DNA from: Flavobacterium sp.
GTDB lineage: Bacteria > Bacteroidota > Bacteroidia > Flavobacteriales > Flavobacteriaceae
Assembly: GCA_004296145.1 (NCBI GenBank)
Contig: SEBM01000079.1
Span: forward strand, 1 to 11,319
Length of the DNA stretch: 11,319 nt
Direction: 5' to 3'
Positions 1 to 5,965 of the stretch are shown piece after piece. The notes under the pieces are model-generated. The model did no database searches, was not told the DNA's origin, and saw only the letters and a program-made list of their open reading frames with translations. Position numbers and translations under genes: made by a program. Each line of letters opens with the position of its first letter. Positions within the stretch are counted from its first letter, which is position 1.

Positions 1-21
1 TTACTATTTAAAAATAATAAT

Positions 22-708
22 ATGAAAACAATTAAAAATATAGTGCTTGTCCATGGTGCATTTGCAGATGGTTCGGGCTGGAGAGGTATATATGATATAC
101 TTAATACAAATGGTTATAATATAACAGTAGTACATAATCCGTTAACATCATTAGAAGATGGTATAAAAGCTGTACATCTGGCTTTAGACAAACTAGACGG
201 GAATGCTGTTCTTGTAGGACATTCATATGGTGGAGCTATAATTACGGAAGCCGGTAACCACCCGAATGTGGCGGCATTAGTTTATGTGGCAGCATTTCAG
301 CCGGGAGATGGCGAAACGGCTTTACAATGGATACAAACTGCTCCGCCTTCACCGGAGAGTGGAATTCTACCTGCTGATGAAAATGGTATTATTTATTATG
401 AAAAGGACAAATATCATATGGGAATATGTGCCGATTTGAGTGAAGCAGATGCCGGGTTTATGTATGCTTCGCAAGGCGCATTTTATGCTAAAGGATTTAT
501 AACACCGATCAAAAATGCAGCCTGGAAATCAAAACCTGCTTACGGCGTAATTGCGACAGAAGACAAGAGTATTCCAACAGAAATACAGGAAGCAATGTAC
601 AAACGTTCAAAAACAGATGCTACCTATGTAAAGGGAAGTCATGCGGTTTATATTTCCCAGCCCCACGCTGTAGCTGATGTCATTATTAAAGCTTCACAAA
701 CAGATTAA
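22..708 (+). CDS. Small alpha/beta hydrolase, EstC/salicylate-esterase-like
   Basis: A 228-residue cytoplasmic alpha/beta-hydrolase; no signal peptide or membrane segment is visible. The oxyanion-loop motif HGAFADGSGW starts at His11. The nucleophile elbow GHSYGG puts the catalytic serine at Ser68. The probable acid is Asp181 (IATEDKS) and the catalytic histidine is His207 in SHAVYISQP, a C-terminal signature of the EstC / plant methylesterase-like group. Length is normal for this lid-poor subfamily, so the gene appears intact. The ATG at 22 sits behind an A/T-rich stretch with no Shine-Dalgarno, usual for Bacteroidota. Only 21 bases lie upstream, so its promoter or a preceding gene is cut off. 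It reads toward the amidohydrolase gene 75 bases downstream and is probably cotranscribed with it. The fold and triad are clear. The substrate (a small ester or amide) is not predictable. Confidence 0.9.
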   Translation: MKTIKNIVLVHGAFADGSGWRGIYDILNTNGYNITVVHNPLTSLEDGIKAVHLALDKLDGNAVLVGHSYGGAIITEAGNHPNVAALVYVAAFQPGDGETALQWIQTAPPSPESGILPADENGIIYYEKDKYHMGICADLSEADAGFMYASQGAFYAKGFITPIKNAAWKSKPAYGVIATEDKSIPTEIQEAMYKRSKTDATYVKGSHAVYISQPHAVADVIIKASQTD

Positions 709-783
709 TTTCTTAAAAAGTTTTGGATTGACATTTTACATTGATTAAATAAAACCAGATTAATAATATTTAAAACAGTCAAA

Positions 784-2583
784 ATGAGAAAATATGCAAT
801 TTTAGTACTCATAATAATATTTCTTTCTTGTCAAAAAGACAAAAAAGCAATTGACAATGCAACAGCAGATCTAATTGTTACCAATGGAAAAATAGCTATT
901 ATGGATAAAAACAATACGATGGCCGAAGCGATAGCTGTAGAAGGTGGAAAAGTGATAGCGTTTGGAACAAGTTCAGAAATGCTAAAGCTAAAAGGAGATA
1001 AAACGAACGTCATTGATGCTAATGGACGTACGATTATTCCCGGATTGAATGATTCTCACCTGCATTTAACCAGAGGAGGACGTTTTTATAATGCTGAGTT
1101 AAGATGGGACGGTGTGAAGTCCTTGAAAAAAGCTTTACAAATGTTAAAAGAACAAGCAGCAAGAACGCCAAAAGGGCAGTGGGTACGAGTAGTGGGAGGT
1201 TGGAGCCCTTATCAATTTGAAGAAAAGAGGTTTCCGACAGTTCAGGAAATCAATGAAGCGACAGGAGATGTTCCGGCATTTGTATTGTTTCTATACAGCC
1301 GTGCCTGGATGAATAAAAGTGGTTTGAAAGTGCTCAAAATTGATGAAAATACAAAACCACCAGAAGGAAGTTCGTATGAAAAAGGACCAGATGGTAAATT
1401 GACAGGAGTATTTTTAGCAGAGCCAAATCCTACCATTCTTTACGCCGGGATAGGGGCATTACCTCCAATGACTGGACAGGAAATGTCAAATTCTACCAAG
1501 CAGTTTTATAGAGAATTAAATAAATATGGCATCACCAGTGGTATAGATGCCGGAGGTGGAGGACATGTGTTTCCGAAAGATTACAGTGCAACAAAATCAC
1601 TTGCTGATGCGGGTAAAATGCCTATAAGATTGTCTTATTATTTATTTCCTCAAAATAAAGGGAAAGAGTTTGAAGAGTTTCAAAATTGGATTGCTACTAA
1701 TAAAGTAGGCAATAATGGAGAGATTCATTTGGATCACGGTTATGAGTTGGAAGGAGGAGGCGAATTCCTAACATGGAGTGCAGGGGATTTTGAAAATTTT
1801 TTAGCGCCGCAGCCTATGTTGGAAGATAGGCCATCGTGGAGGAACGATATCAAAAAAGTTATTCGTCTGCATGTTGATAGTGGCTGGCCGTTTAGAATTC
1901 ATGCAACCTATGGTGAAACTATCTCTAATTTATTAGATGTTCTGGAAGAAGTTAATAAAGAAACCAATGGAAAATTAGCAAAAGAAAGATGGTTGTTTGA
2001 CCATGCAGAAACTGTTACTGAAGCTCAGTTGAAAAGAATTAAAGCCCTTAACGGCGGAATTGCCATTCAAGCCAGAATGGCTTATGCCGGAGAATATTTT
2101 GTTGAAAGATATGGAGCTGCTAAAGCCCAATATGCTCCTCCTTTGAAATTAATGATCAAAATGGGAATTCCTGTTGGAGCAGGAACAGACGGGACACGAG
2201 TTGCCAGCTATAATCCGTGGCCTGCATTATACTGGATGGTTTCAGGTAAAACCGTGGGAGGCCTGCAATTAAGCGCTCTTGATAACTTACTTACCAGAGA
2301 AGAAGCACTTTCATTATACACTAAAGGTAGTGCCTGGGTATCAAAAGAGGAAGCTGTAAAAGGCACTTTAGAAAAAGGAATGTATGCTGATTTTATACTA
2401 TTATCGGATGATTATTTCACCGTGCAAGAAAGTAAAATTAAAGATTTATCAGCTGTACTGACAGTGGTAGGAGGTAATGTGGTTTTTGGTGACAAAGAAT
2501 ATATAAAACTAAACCCTGCTATTGAAAAAGCAATTCCGGATTGGTCACCAGTTAATTTCTATGGAGGTTATCAAAAAAAATAA
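784..2583 (+). CDS. Lipoprotein amidohydrolase, YtcJ-like (Amidohydrolase_3)
   Basis: A 599-residue metal-dependent amidohydrolase. The N-terminus is a lipoprotein signal: a hydrophobic run to residue 14, then FLSC with the lipidated cysteine at Cys16, so it should be membrane anchored outside the cytoplasm. The metal-site motif is S-His92-L-His94-L, after the strand ending IIPGLND. Further candidate metal ligands are His373 (HATYGET), His407 (DHAET) and Asp469 (GTDGTR). The C-terminus has the usual small beta-sandwich portion (GMYADFILLSDDYF). Order of motifs and length match YtcJ / N-substituted formamide deformylase-like members of the superfamily, whose known substrates are varied amides and formamides; the substrate here is unknown. 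The residues after Cys16 (QKDKK) partly resemble a Bacteroidota surface-export signal. It lies 52 bases before the next hydrolase on the same strand, and no terminator is seen between them. Confidence 0.9.
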   Translation: MRKYAILVLIIIFLSCQKDKKAIDNATADLIVTNGKIAIMDKNNTMAEAIAVEGGKVIAFGTSSEMLKLKGDKTNVIDANGRTIIPGLNDSHLHLTRGGRFYNAELRWDGVKSLKKALQMLKEQAARTPKGQWVRVVGGWSPYQFEEKRFPTVQEINEATGDVPAFVLFLYSRAWMNKSGLKVLKIDENTKPPEGSSYEKGPDGKLTGVFLAEPNPTILYAGIGALPPMTGQEMSNSTKQFYRELNKYGITSGIDAGGGGHVFPKDYSATKSLADAGKMPIRLSYYLFPQNKGKEFEEFQNWIATNKVGNNGEIHLDHGYELEGGGEFLTWSAGDFENFLAPQPMLEDRPSWRNDIKKVIRLHVDSGWPFRIHATYGETISNLLDVLEEVNKETNGKLAKERWLFDHAETVTEAQLKRIKALNGGIAIQARMAYAGEYFVERYGAAKAQYAPPLKLMIKMGIPVGAGTDGTRVASYNPWPALYWMVSGKTVGGLQLSALDNLLTREEALSLYTKGSAWVSKEEAVKGTLEKGMYADFILLSDDYFTVQESKIKDLSAVLTVVGGNVVFGDKEYIKLNPAIEKAIPDWSPVNFYGGYQKK

Positions 2584-2635
2584 ATTCCGGGAAATTATTT
2601 TCTCTAGATAATTAACTAAAACTAAACCATTAAAA

Positions 2636-3607
2636 ATGAAGACAAAAATTATCATATCAGTATTAACCTTTATGTTTTTAATTCACTTTAAAACGTACGC
2701 AAATCTTTCAGTGGAAAAAAAACCGGTTTTTAAAGCTACTGTTTATAAACCTGTACAATACAAGACAATACTTGTTGACAGTTTAAAAATATTTTATCGT
2801 GAAGCAGGCGAAACAACCAAACCCACAATTATTTTATTGCATGGATTTCCTTCATCATCGCACATGTACCGAAATTTGATAAATGAACTATCAGATAATT
2901 ACCATGTAATTGCCCCTGATTATCCTGGGTTTGGTCAAAGTAGTGCTCCGGACCCCAAGCGGTATCAATATACGTTCGATAACTTATCCGTTACAATAGA
3001 GCATTTTATTGATAAATTAAAAATTCAGAAAACTAGTTTTTATATCCAGGATTATGGGGGACCTGTTGGTATGAGAATAGCAACAAGAAGACCTGAACTG
3101 GTTCAGACCCTTATAATTCAAAATGCAAATGCTTATGTTGAAGGATTAGGAGAAGTTTTAAAACCTTTAATAGCATACATAGAAAAACCAAATGCTGAAA
3201 CTGAAAAGGCAGCACGTTTTTTTCTGACTATTGATGCCACAAAATGGCAATATTTAACCGGTGCAGAAAAACCTGAGAAGATAGCCCCAGACAGCTATAG
3301 TATTGACCAATATTACCTGGACAGACCAGGCAATGATGTTATACAATTAGCACTCTTTCGTGATTATGGATCTAATATAGCTCAATATGAAAAATGGCAT
3401 CAGTATTTTACCAAATATCATCCGACTATGTTAGTTATATGGGGTAAAAATGATCAGTTTTTTATCGCTGCGGGGGCAAATGCATATAAAAAAGATAACC
3501 CAAATGCAGAAGTTCATTTAGTAAACGGAGGTCATTTTGCATTAGAGGAGCACTATTCAGAAATTTCAAAACTTATACTAAACTTTTTAAGTAAAAAAGT
3601 TAAATAA
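2636..3607 (+). CDS. Exported alpha/beta hydrolase, Asp nucleophile (epoxide hydrolase / dehalogenase type)
   Basis: A 323-residue protein with an N-terminal signal peptide (hydrophobic core about residues 4-18, possible cleavage after TYA at residue 22), so probably periplasmic or secreted. The HGxP motif is His69-Gly-Phe-Pro72. The nucleophile elbow QDYGG has Asp139 where esterases have serine. The acid is probably Asp273 (WGKND) and the histidine His300 (GGHFALEEH). An aspartate nucleophile marks epoxide hydrolases and haloalkane dehalogenases. The residue after the nucleophile is Tyr140, not the Trp that helps bind halide in classical dehalogenases, which leans toward epoxide hydrolase or an untested subgroup. 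The segment DRPGNDVIQLALFRDY is typical of bacterial proteins annotated broadly as alpha/beta hydrolases. The ATG is preceded by AACCATTAAA, a 10-mer also found before the next gene. Confidence 0.88.
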   Translation: MKTKIIISVLTFMFLIHFKTYANLSVEKKPVFKATVYKPVQYKTILVDSLKIFYREAGETTKPTIILLHGFPSSSHMYRNLINELSDNYHVIAPDYPGFGQSSAPDPKRYQYTFDNLSVTIEHFIDKLKIQKTSFYIQDYGGPVGMRIATRRPELVQTLIIQNANAYVEGLGEVLKPLIAYIEKPNAETEKAARFFLTIDATKWQYLTGAEKPEKIAPDSYSIDQYYLDRPGNDVIQLALFRDYGSNIAQYEKWHQYFTKYHPTMLVIWGKNDQFFIAAGANAYKKDNPNAEVHLVNGGHFALEEHYSEISKLILNFLSKKVK

Positions 3608-3626
3608 GTAGACTCGGCAGTAGGTA

Positions 3627-3644
3627 ATCAATTTAAAAATTGAT
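3627..3644. repeat. Near-perfect 18-bp palindrome, possible operator
   Basis: In the 115-base gap before the YcaC-like gene, ATCAATTT and AAATTGAT form two perfect 8-base arms around a 2-base centre. Such a short centre suits a dimeric repressor or activator site better than an RNA hairpin, and no T-run follows. It lies 20 bases after the upstream stop codon and 78 bases before the next start. Which protein would bind is unknown. In AT-rich DNA an arm like this can arise by chance. Confidence 0.35.
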
Positions 3645-3722
3645 CAAGAATCTTAATTAAAACAAGAGTTATATAAATCAAAAATAATTAAATAAATTTT
3701 TAACCATTAAATCAGAATCATT

Positions 3723-4412
3723 ATGAAAAATTTAATTTTAGCAGCGGTAGTTGCATTGTCATCTGTAAGTGCATTTGCACAAAAACCAAGTCCTCAATTG
3801 TTAAACCCTAAAAATCATACATTGATTTTAGTAGATCATGAAGGTCAAATGGCGTTCGCGGTAGGGAATATTCCTGTAAGTCAATTGAGAACTAATACTG
3901 CAATGGTAGCAGGTGCATCTAAAATTTTTAAAGTACCTACTGTTATTACAACAGTGGCAGAGGGGTCATTTAGTGGTCCGGTATTTCCGGAAGTTCAGGA
4001 ATTCTATCCTAAATCAAGTACTAAGTATTTTGACAGAAGCACTATGAATTTTTGGGAGGATGCCAATGCTTATAAAGAAGTTGTGGGTAAAGGAAATAAA
4101 ACACTGGTAATGGGTGGATTATGGACTTCCGTTTGTATTGTAGGACCTGCATTATCAGCCATAAACGATGGATACACTGTTTATGTAATTACTGATGCAA
4201 GCGGCGATGTTACAGATGAAGCTCATAATCAGGCAGTAACCCGTATGGTTCAGGCTGGTGCAAGACCGATCACTTCTATGCAGTATTTATTAGAATTACA
4301 ACGTGACTGGGGAAGATCGGAAACCTATACAGCAGTGACAGACTTAGTTCAAAAATATGGTGGGTCATATGGAATTGGAGTTCAATACAGCAGAGCGATG
4401 CTTAAACACTAA
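3723..4412 (+). CDS. Exported YcaC-like cysteine hydrolase (isochorismatase family)
   Basis: A 229-residue isochorismatase-superfamily hydrolase with a clear Sec signal peptide (hydrophobic residues 4-15, cleavage motif AFA before Gln20). The catalytic aspartate is Asp38 in LILVDHEGQ and the cysteine nucleophile is Cys138 in WTSVCIVGPALSAI. The basic partner is probably Arg105 or Lys101 in STKYFDRSTMNFWED. The block GYTVYVITDASGDVTDEAH and the C-terminal LLELQRDWGR match the YcaC group closely, so this is not a classical isochorismatase. YcaC proteins are usually cytoplasmic with unknown substrates; the export signal here is therefore notable. It begins 115 bases after the preceding hydrolase, behind an 18-bp palindrome, so it could have its own regulated transcript. 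Family is certain, substrate is not. Confidence 0.92.
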   Translation: MKNLILAAVVALSSVSAFAQKPSPQLLNPKNHTLILVDHEGQMAFAVGNIPVSQLRTNTAMVAGASKIFKVPTVITTVAEGSFSGPVFPEVQEFYPKSSTKYFDRSTMNFWEDANAYKEVVGKGNKTLVMGGLWTSVCIVGPALSAINDGYTVYVITDASGDVTDEAHNQAVTRMVQAGARPITSMQYLLELQRDWGRSETYTAVTDLVQKYGGSYGIGVQYSRAMLKH

Positions 4413-4424
4413 TTAATCATCATT

Positions 4425-4509
4425 TTAATTTATTGGCCTTTTGAATCCGGATACTTTTGCGAATAGCAGTTTTAAGTAAAAGCATTTGGAATAAGGCCAA
4501 TAAAATTAA
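4425..4509. repeat. Large inverted repeat upstream of doxX (16/17-base arms)
   Basis: The left arm TTAATTTATTGGCCTT (4425-4440) is the reverse complement of the right arm AAGGCCAATAAAATTAA (4493-4509) apart from one extra base in the right arm. The arms enclose 52 bases (4441-4492) and share a GGCC core. The element fills most of the gap between the YcaC-like gene and the DoxX start at 4520. Both ends carry TTAA. No T-run follows on +, so it is not an ordinary intrinsic terminator. It might be a leader RNA structure, a two-site operator, or a remnant of a miniature mobile element. No convincing target duplication is visible. Confidence 0.7.
4452..4459 (+). promoter_or_regulatory. Candidate Bacteroidota -7 box for doxX
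   Basis: TACTTTTG fits the Bacteroidota -7 consensus TAnnTTTG exactly. A TTG at 4433-4435 lies 16 bases upstream, slightly closer than the usual -33 spacing. The box sits inside the inverted repeat 4425-4509, and its TTG also creates the spurious longer start of the DoxX frame. Transcription would begin roughly at 4466-4470, giving a leader of about 50 bases that contains the right arm of the repeat. Confidence 0.35.
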
Positions 4510-4519
4510 TTTAAAAAAA

Positions 4520-4972
4520 ATGGAAATCATGGAAAATATATTTTTCTCTTTAATGCGCTCAAATGTGGGAACTAAATTGAACGACGTTGCTTTGTTCTTT
4601 TTTAGAATTGCCGTTTCAATTGAACTTATTTACGCCCACGGGTTAAAAAAAATTGGTATTGGCACGGCATTGGCGGAAGTTGTGCCTAATCCTTTAGGGC
4701 TTCCTGAAGCTTTAAATCAAGTGTTCGCAACAGCTGCAAATCTGGTGATGCCTATTTTTATAATCTTAGGTTTAATGACGCGTTTAGCTACTTTACCTAT
4801 TTTAGCGGTGACGCTGACGGGCTATTTTGTATTACATTTTAATGATCCAATTTTGGTAAAAGATGTTCCGTTTATGTATAGCCTTTGTTTTTTACTGATA
4901 TGTTTTGCCGGCGCAGGTAAATATTCGGCCGATCATTATATTACTAGTCGAAATTTATTTCGTCGTAAATGA
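4520..4972 (+). CDS. DoxX family inner-membrane protein
   Basis: Counted from ATG 4520, a 150-residue protein with four likely membrane helices: about 23-40, 66-85, 89-107 and 117-133. The C-terminal GAGKYSADHYI is the usual DoxX-family ending. DoxX proteins are small membrane proteins linked in various bacteria to oxidative stress or thiol and quinone-linked redox reactions; none of that is shown here. I chose ATG 4520 because it follows an A-rich stretch. The open frame extends back to a TTG at 4457, but that TTG belongs to a promoter-like box and the added residues are polar and would cover the inverted-repeat arm. ATG 4529 (MENIFF) is an equally possible start. The gene lies between the exported hydrolase and the flavoprotein gene, consistent with a redox role in the cluster. 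Confidence 0.85.
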   Translation: MEIMENIFFSLMRSNVGTKLNDVALFFFRIAVSIELIYAHGLKKIGIGTALAEVVPNPLGLPEALNQVFATAANLVMPIFIILGLMTRLATLPILAVTLTGYFVLHFNDPILVKDVPFMYSLCFLLICFAGAGKYSADHYITSRNLFRRK

Positions 4973-5041
4973 TTTTATTATTGAGATAGCCTATTGTAAA
5001 TTAGATCAGAATAATTTTTGAAACAACATAAATTATCAGCT

Positions 5042-5662
5042 ATGAATTACCAAAAGTTAGCATTTACAGATACCATAAAAAATCTGCAGGAAGAAAATGG
5101 AAGCAGAAGTGCTTACGAACGCATGGAAAGAACGTCAAATGTTGATGGGCTGACGGAAAATGAAATAGATTTTATTTCCAACAGGGATAGTTTTTATATG
5201 GCCAGTTTTGGAGAGAATGAATATCCCTATATACAGCATCGAGGTGGCCCTGTCGGTTTTATTAAGGTTATTGATGATAAGACAATAGGTATTGTAGATT
5301 TTTCGGGTAACAGACAATACATTTCTGTCGGAAATATTTCGAATAATAATAAAGTAGCTTTATTTATGATGTCCTATTCTCAAAAGGCCAGATTAAAAAT
5401 ATACGCCAGTGCGAAAGTTGTTGATTTGAAAGACCATGATGAGATATACAATCAATTGAAACCTTCTGATTATAAATTCAGACCTGAAAGAATGATCCTG
5501 TTTGAAATTCAGGCTTATGACTGGAATTGCCCGCAACATATAACGCCACGTTTTACAAGGGAAGAAATTGAAATGGCTTTTCAGCCTCAAAAAGAATATA
5601 TTGCTAAACTGGAAGATATAATTAAAGAATTAGAACAAAAGCTTGAAGAAAAAGGATCGTAA
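5042..5662 (+). CDS. Pyridoxamine 5'-phosphate oxidase-fold flavoprotein
   Basis: A 206-residue protein of the PNPOx-like split-barrel family, which binds FMN or related flavins. The barrel begins near Asp49-Ser-Phe-Tyr-Met-Ala-Ser and includes QHRGGPVGFIKVID (65-78), IVDFSGNRQYISVGNI and the strand LKIYASAKVV. The motif NCPQHITPR (162-170) is characteristic of one subgroup of uncharacterised PNPOx-fold proteins and replaces the real pdxH active-site pattern, so vitamin B6 synthesis is unlikely. A charged heptad-like helix at about 184-204 probably forms a coiled coil. Start: ATG 5042 gives MNYQKLAF; the frame also runs back to a TTG at 5018 that is unlikely to be used. It is 69 bases after doxX, probably in the same transcript, and may act as a flavin-dependent reductase or oxidase for the cluster. 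Confidence 0.88.
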   Translation: MNYQKLAFTDTIKNLQEENGSRSAYERMERTSNVDGLTENEIDFISNRDSFYMASFGENEYPYIQHRGGPVGFIKVIDDKTIGIVDFSGNRQYISVGNISNNNKVALFMMSYSQKARLKIYASAKVVDLKDHDEIYNQLKPSDYKFRPERMILFEIQAYDWNCPQHITPRFTREEIEMAFQPQKEYIAKLEDIIKELEQKLEEKGS

Positions 5663-5839
5663 ATTTTACTTTACGTTAGAATAAAAAATGCGACGATAAA
5701 TGGTTCTACAGTTTGAATTCCTTAAGGTCTTACTTTTTTTATTAACTGTTGAATCATAATTTTTGGCTAGCTCCAATTTAATGTTGTCCATTAAAACATA
5801 GTTAATTAGTACTGAACTGTTTTAGAGCTATATTAACTG

Positions 5840-5892
5840 ATAGTATGATTATAGATTTTGTATGTTTGCCAAAATCAGTACTTTCATACTAT
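5840..5892. repeat. Nested, nearly concentric inverted repeats upstream of kinase
   Basis: Outer arms ATAGTATGA (5840-5848) and TCATACTAT (5884-5892) are perfect 9-base complements. Inner arms GATTTTG (5854-5860) and CAAAATC (5870-5876) are perfect 7-base complements. Between them are internal loops of 5 and 7 bases, and the 9-base apex is TATGTTTGC. The two repeats share a centre within one base (5866 and 5865). The unit could be a folded leader RNA, or a compound operator around a promoter, since the apex contains a perfect -7 box. Two coinciding perfect pairs are less likely by chance than one. Confidence 0.6.
5861..5868 (+). promoter_or_regulatory. Candidate -7 box for the sensor kinase gene
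   Basis: TATGTTTG matches the Bacteroidota -7 consensus TAnnTTTG exactly and lies at the centre of the nested inverted repeats. No clear TTG stands at the expected -33 distance; the best is CTG at 5837-5839. Use of this box would give a kinase leader of about 90 bases. Confidence 0.35.
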
Positions 5893-5965
5893 ATTTTGCA
5901 AAGCAGGGCTTTGGCTGGTTCCGATTTCTGGATAGACTGTATTTGTATTAATCAATTAGAAATTT

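Larger units (their letters stand above)
5663..5965. other. 303-base intergenic region between flavoprotein and kinase genes
   Basis: No convincing gene lies here. A frame of 87 codons opens at 5845 but runs mostly over the kinase gene in another frame. The first part (5663-5839) is AT-rich and shows only a weak 6-bp hairpin over the flavoprotein stop (5658-5675), with no T-run close behind. The second part holds the nested inverted repeats at 5840-5892 and a TAnnTTTG box at 5861-5868. A near-match box, TGTATTTG at 5938-5945, lies 20 bases before the kinase ATG. Confidence 0.6.

Noticed and set aside
731..743. Promoter-like TACATTG before the amidohydrolase
   Set aside because: It lacks the full TTTG and the nearest TTTG upstream is only 11 bases away; cotranscription from the preceding gene is simpler.
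2593..2613. AATTAT/ATAATT inverted repeat between two hydrolase genes
   Set aside because: Six AT-only base pairs are expected by chance in this composition.
4457..4519. Longer DoxX start at TTG 4457
   Set aside because: The TTG is the end of a TAnnTTTG-like box, the extra 21 residues are polar and atypical for DoxX, and they would be encoded over the right arm of the inverted repeat. ATG 4520 behind an A-rich stretch is better.
5018..5041. Longer PNPOx-fold start at TTG 5018
   Set aside because: A rare start codon adds only eight residues before a good ATG at 5042. The AATTTTTG here resembles a weak -7 box with one mismatch, but too poorly to list as a promoter.
5658..5675. 6-bp hairpin CGTAAA/TTTACG over the flavoprotein stop
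   Set aside because: Short stem, includes the stop codon and is not followed by a T-run, so not supported as a terminator.
5701..5716. Possible sigma-54 site TGG-N10-TG
   Set aside because: The essential GC at -12 reads TG, and the -24 half keeps only TGG and one other base. Too weak to call.
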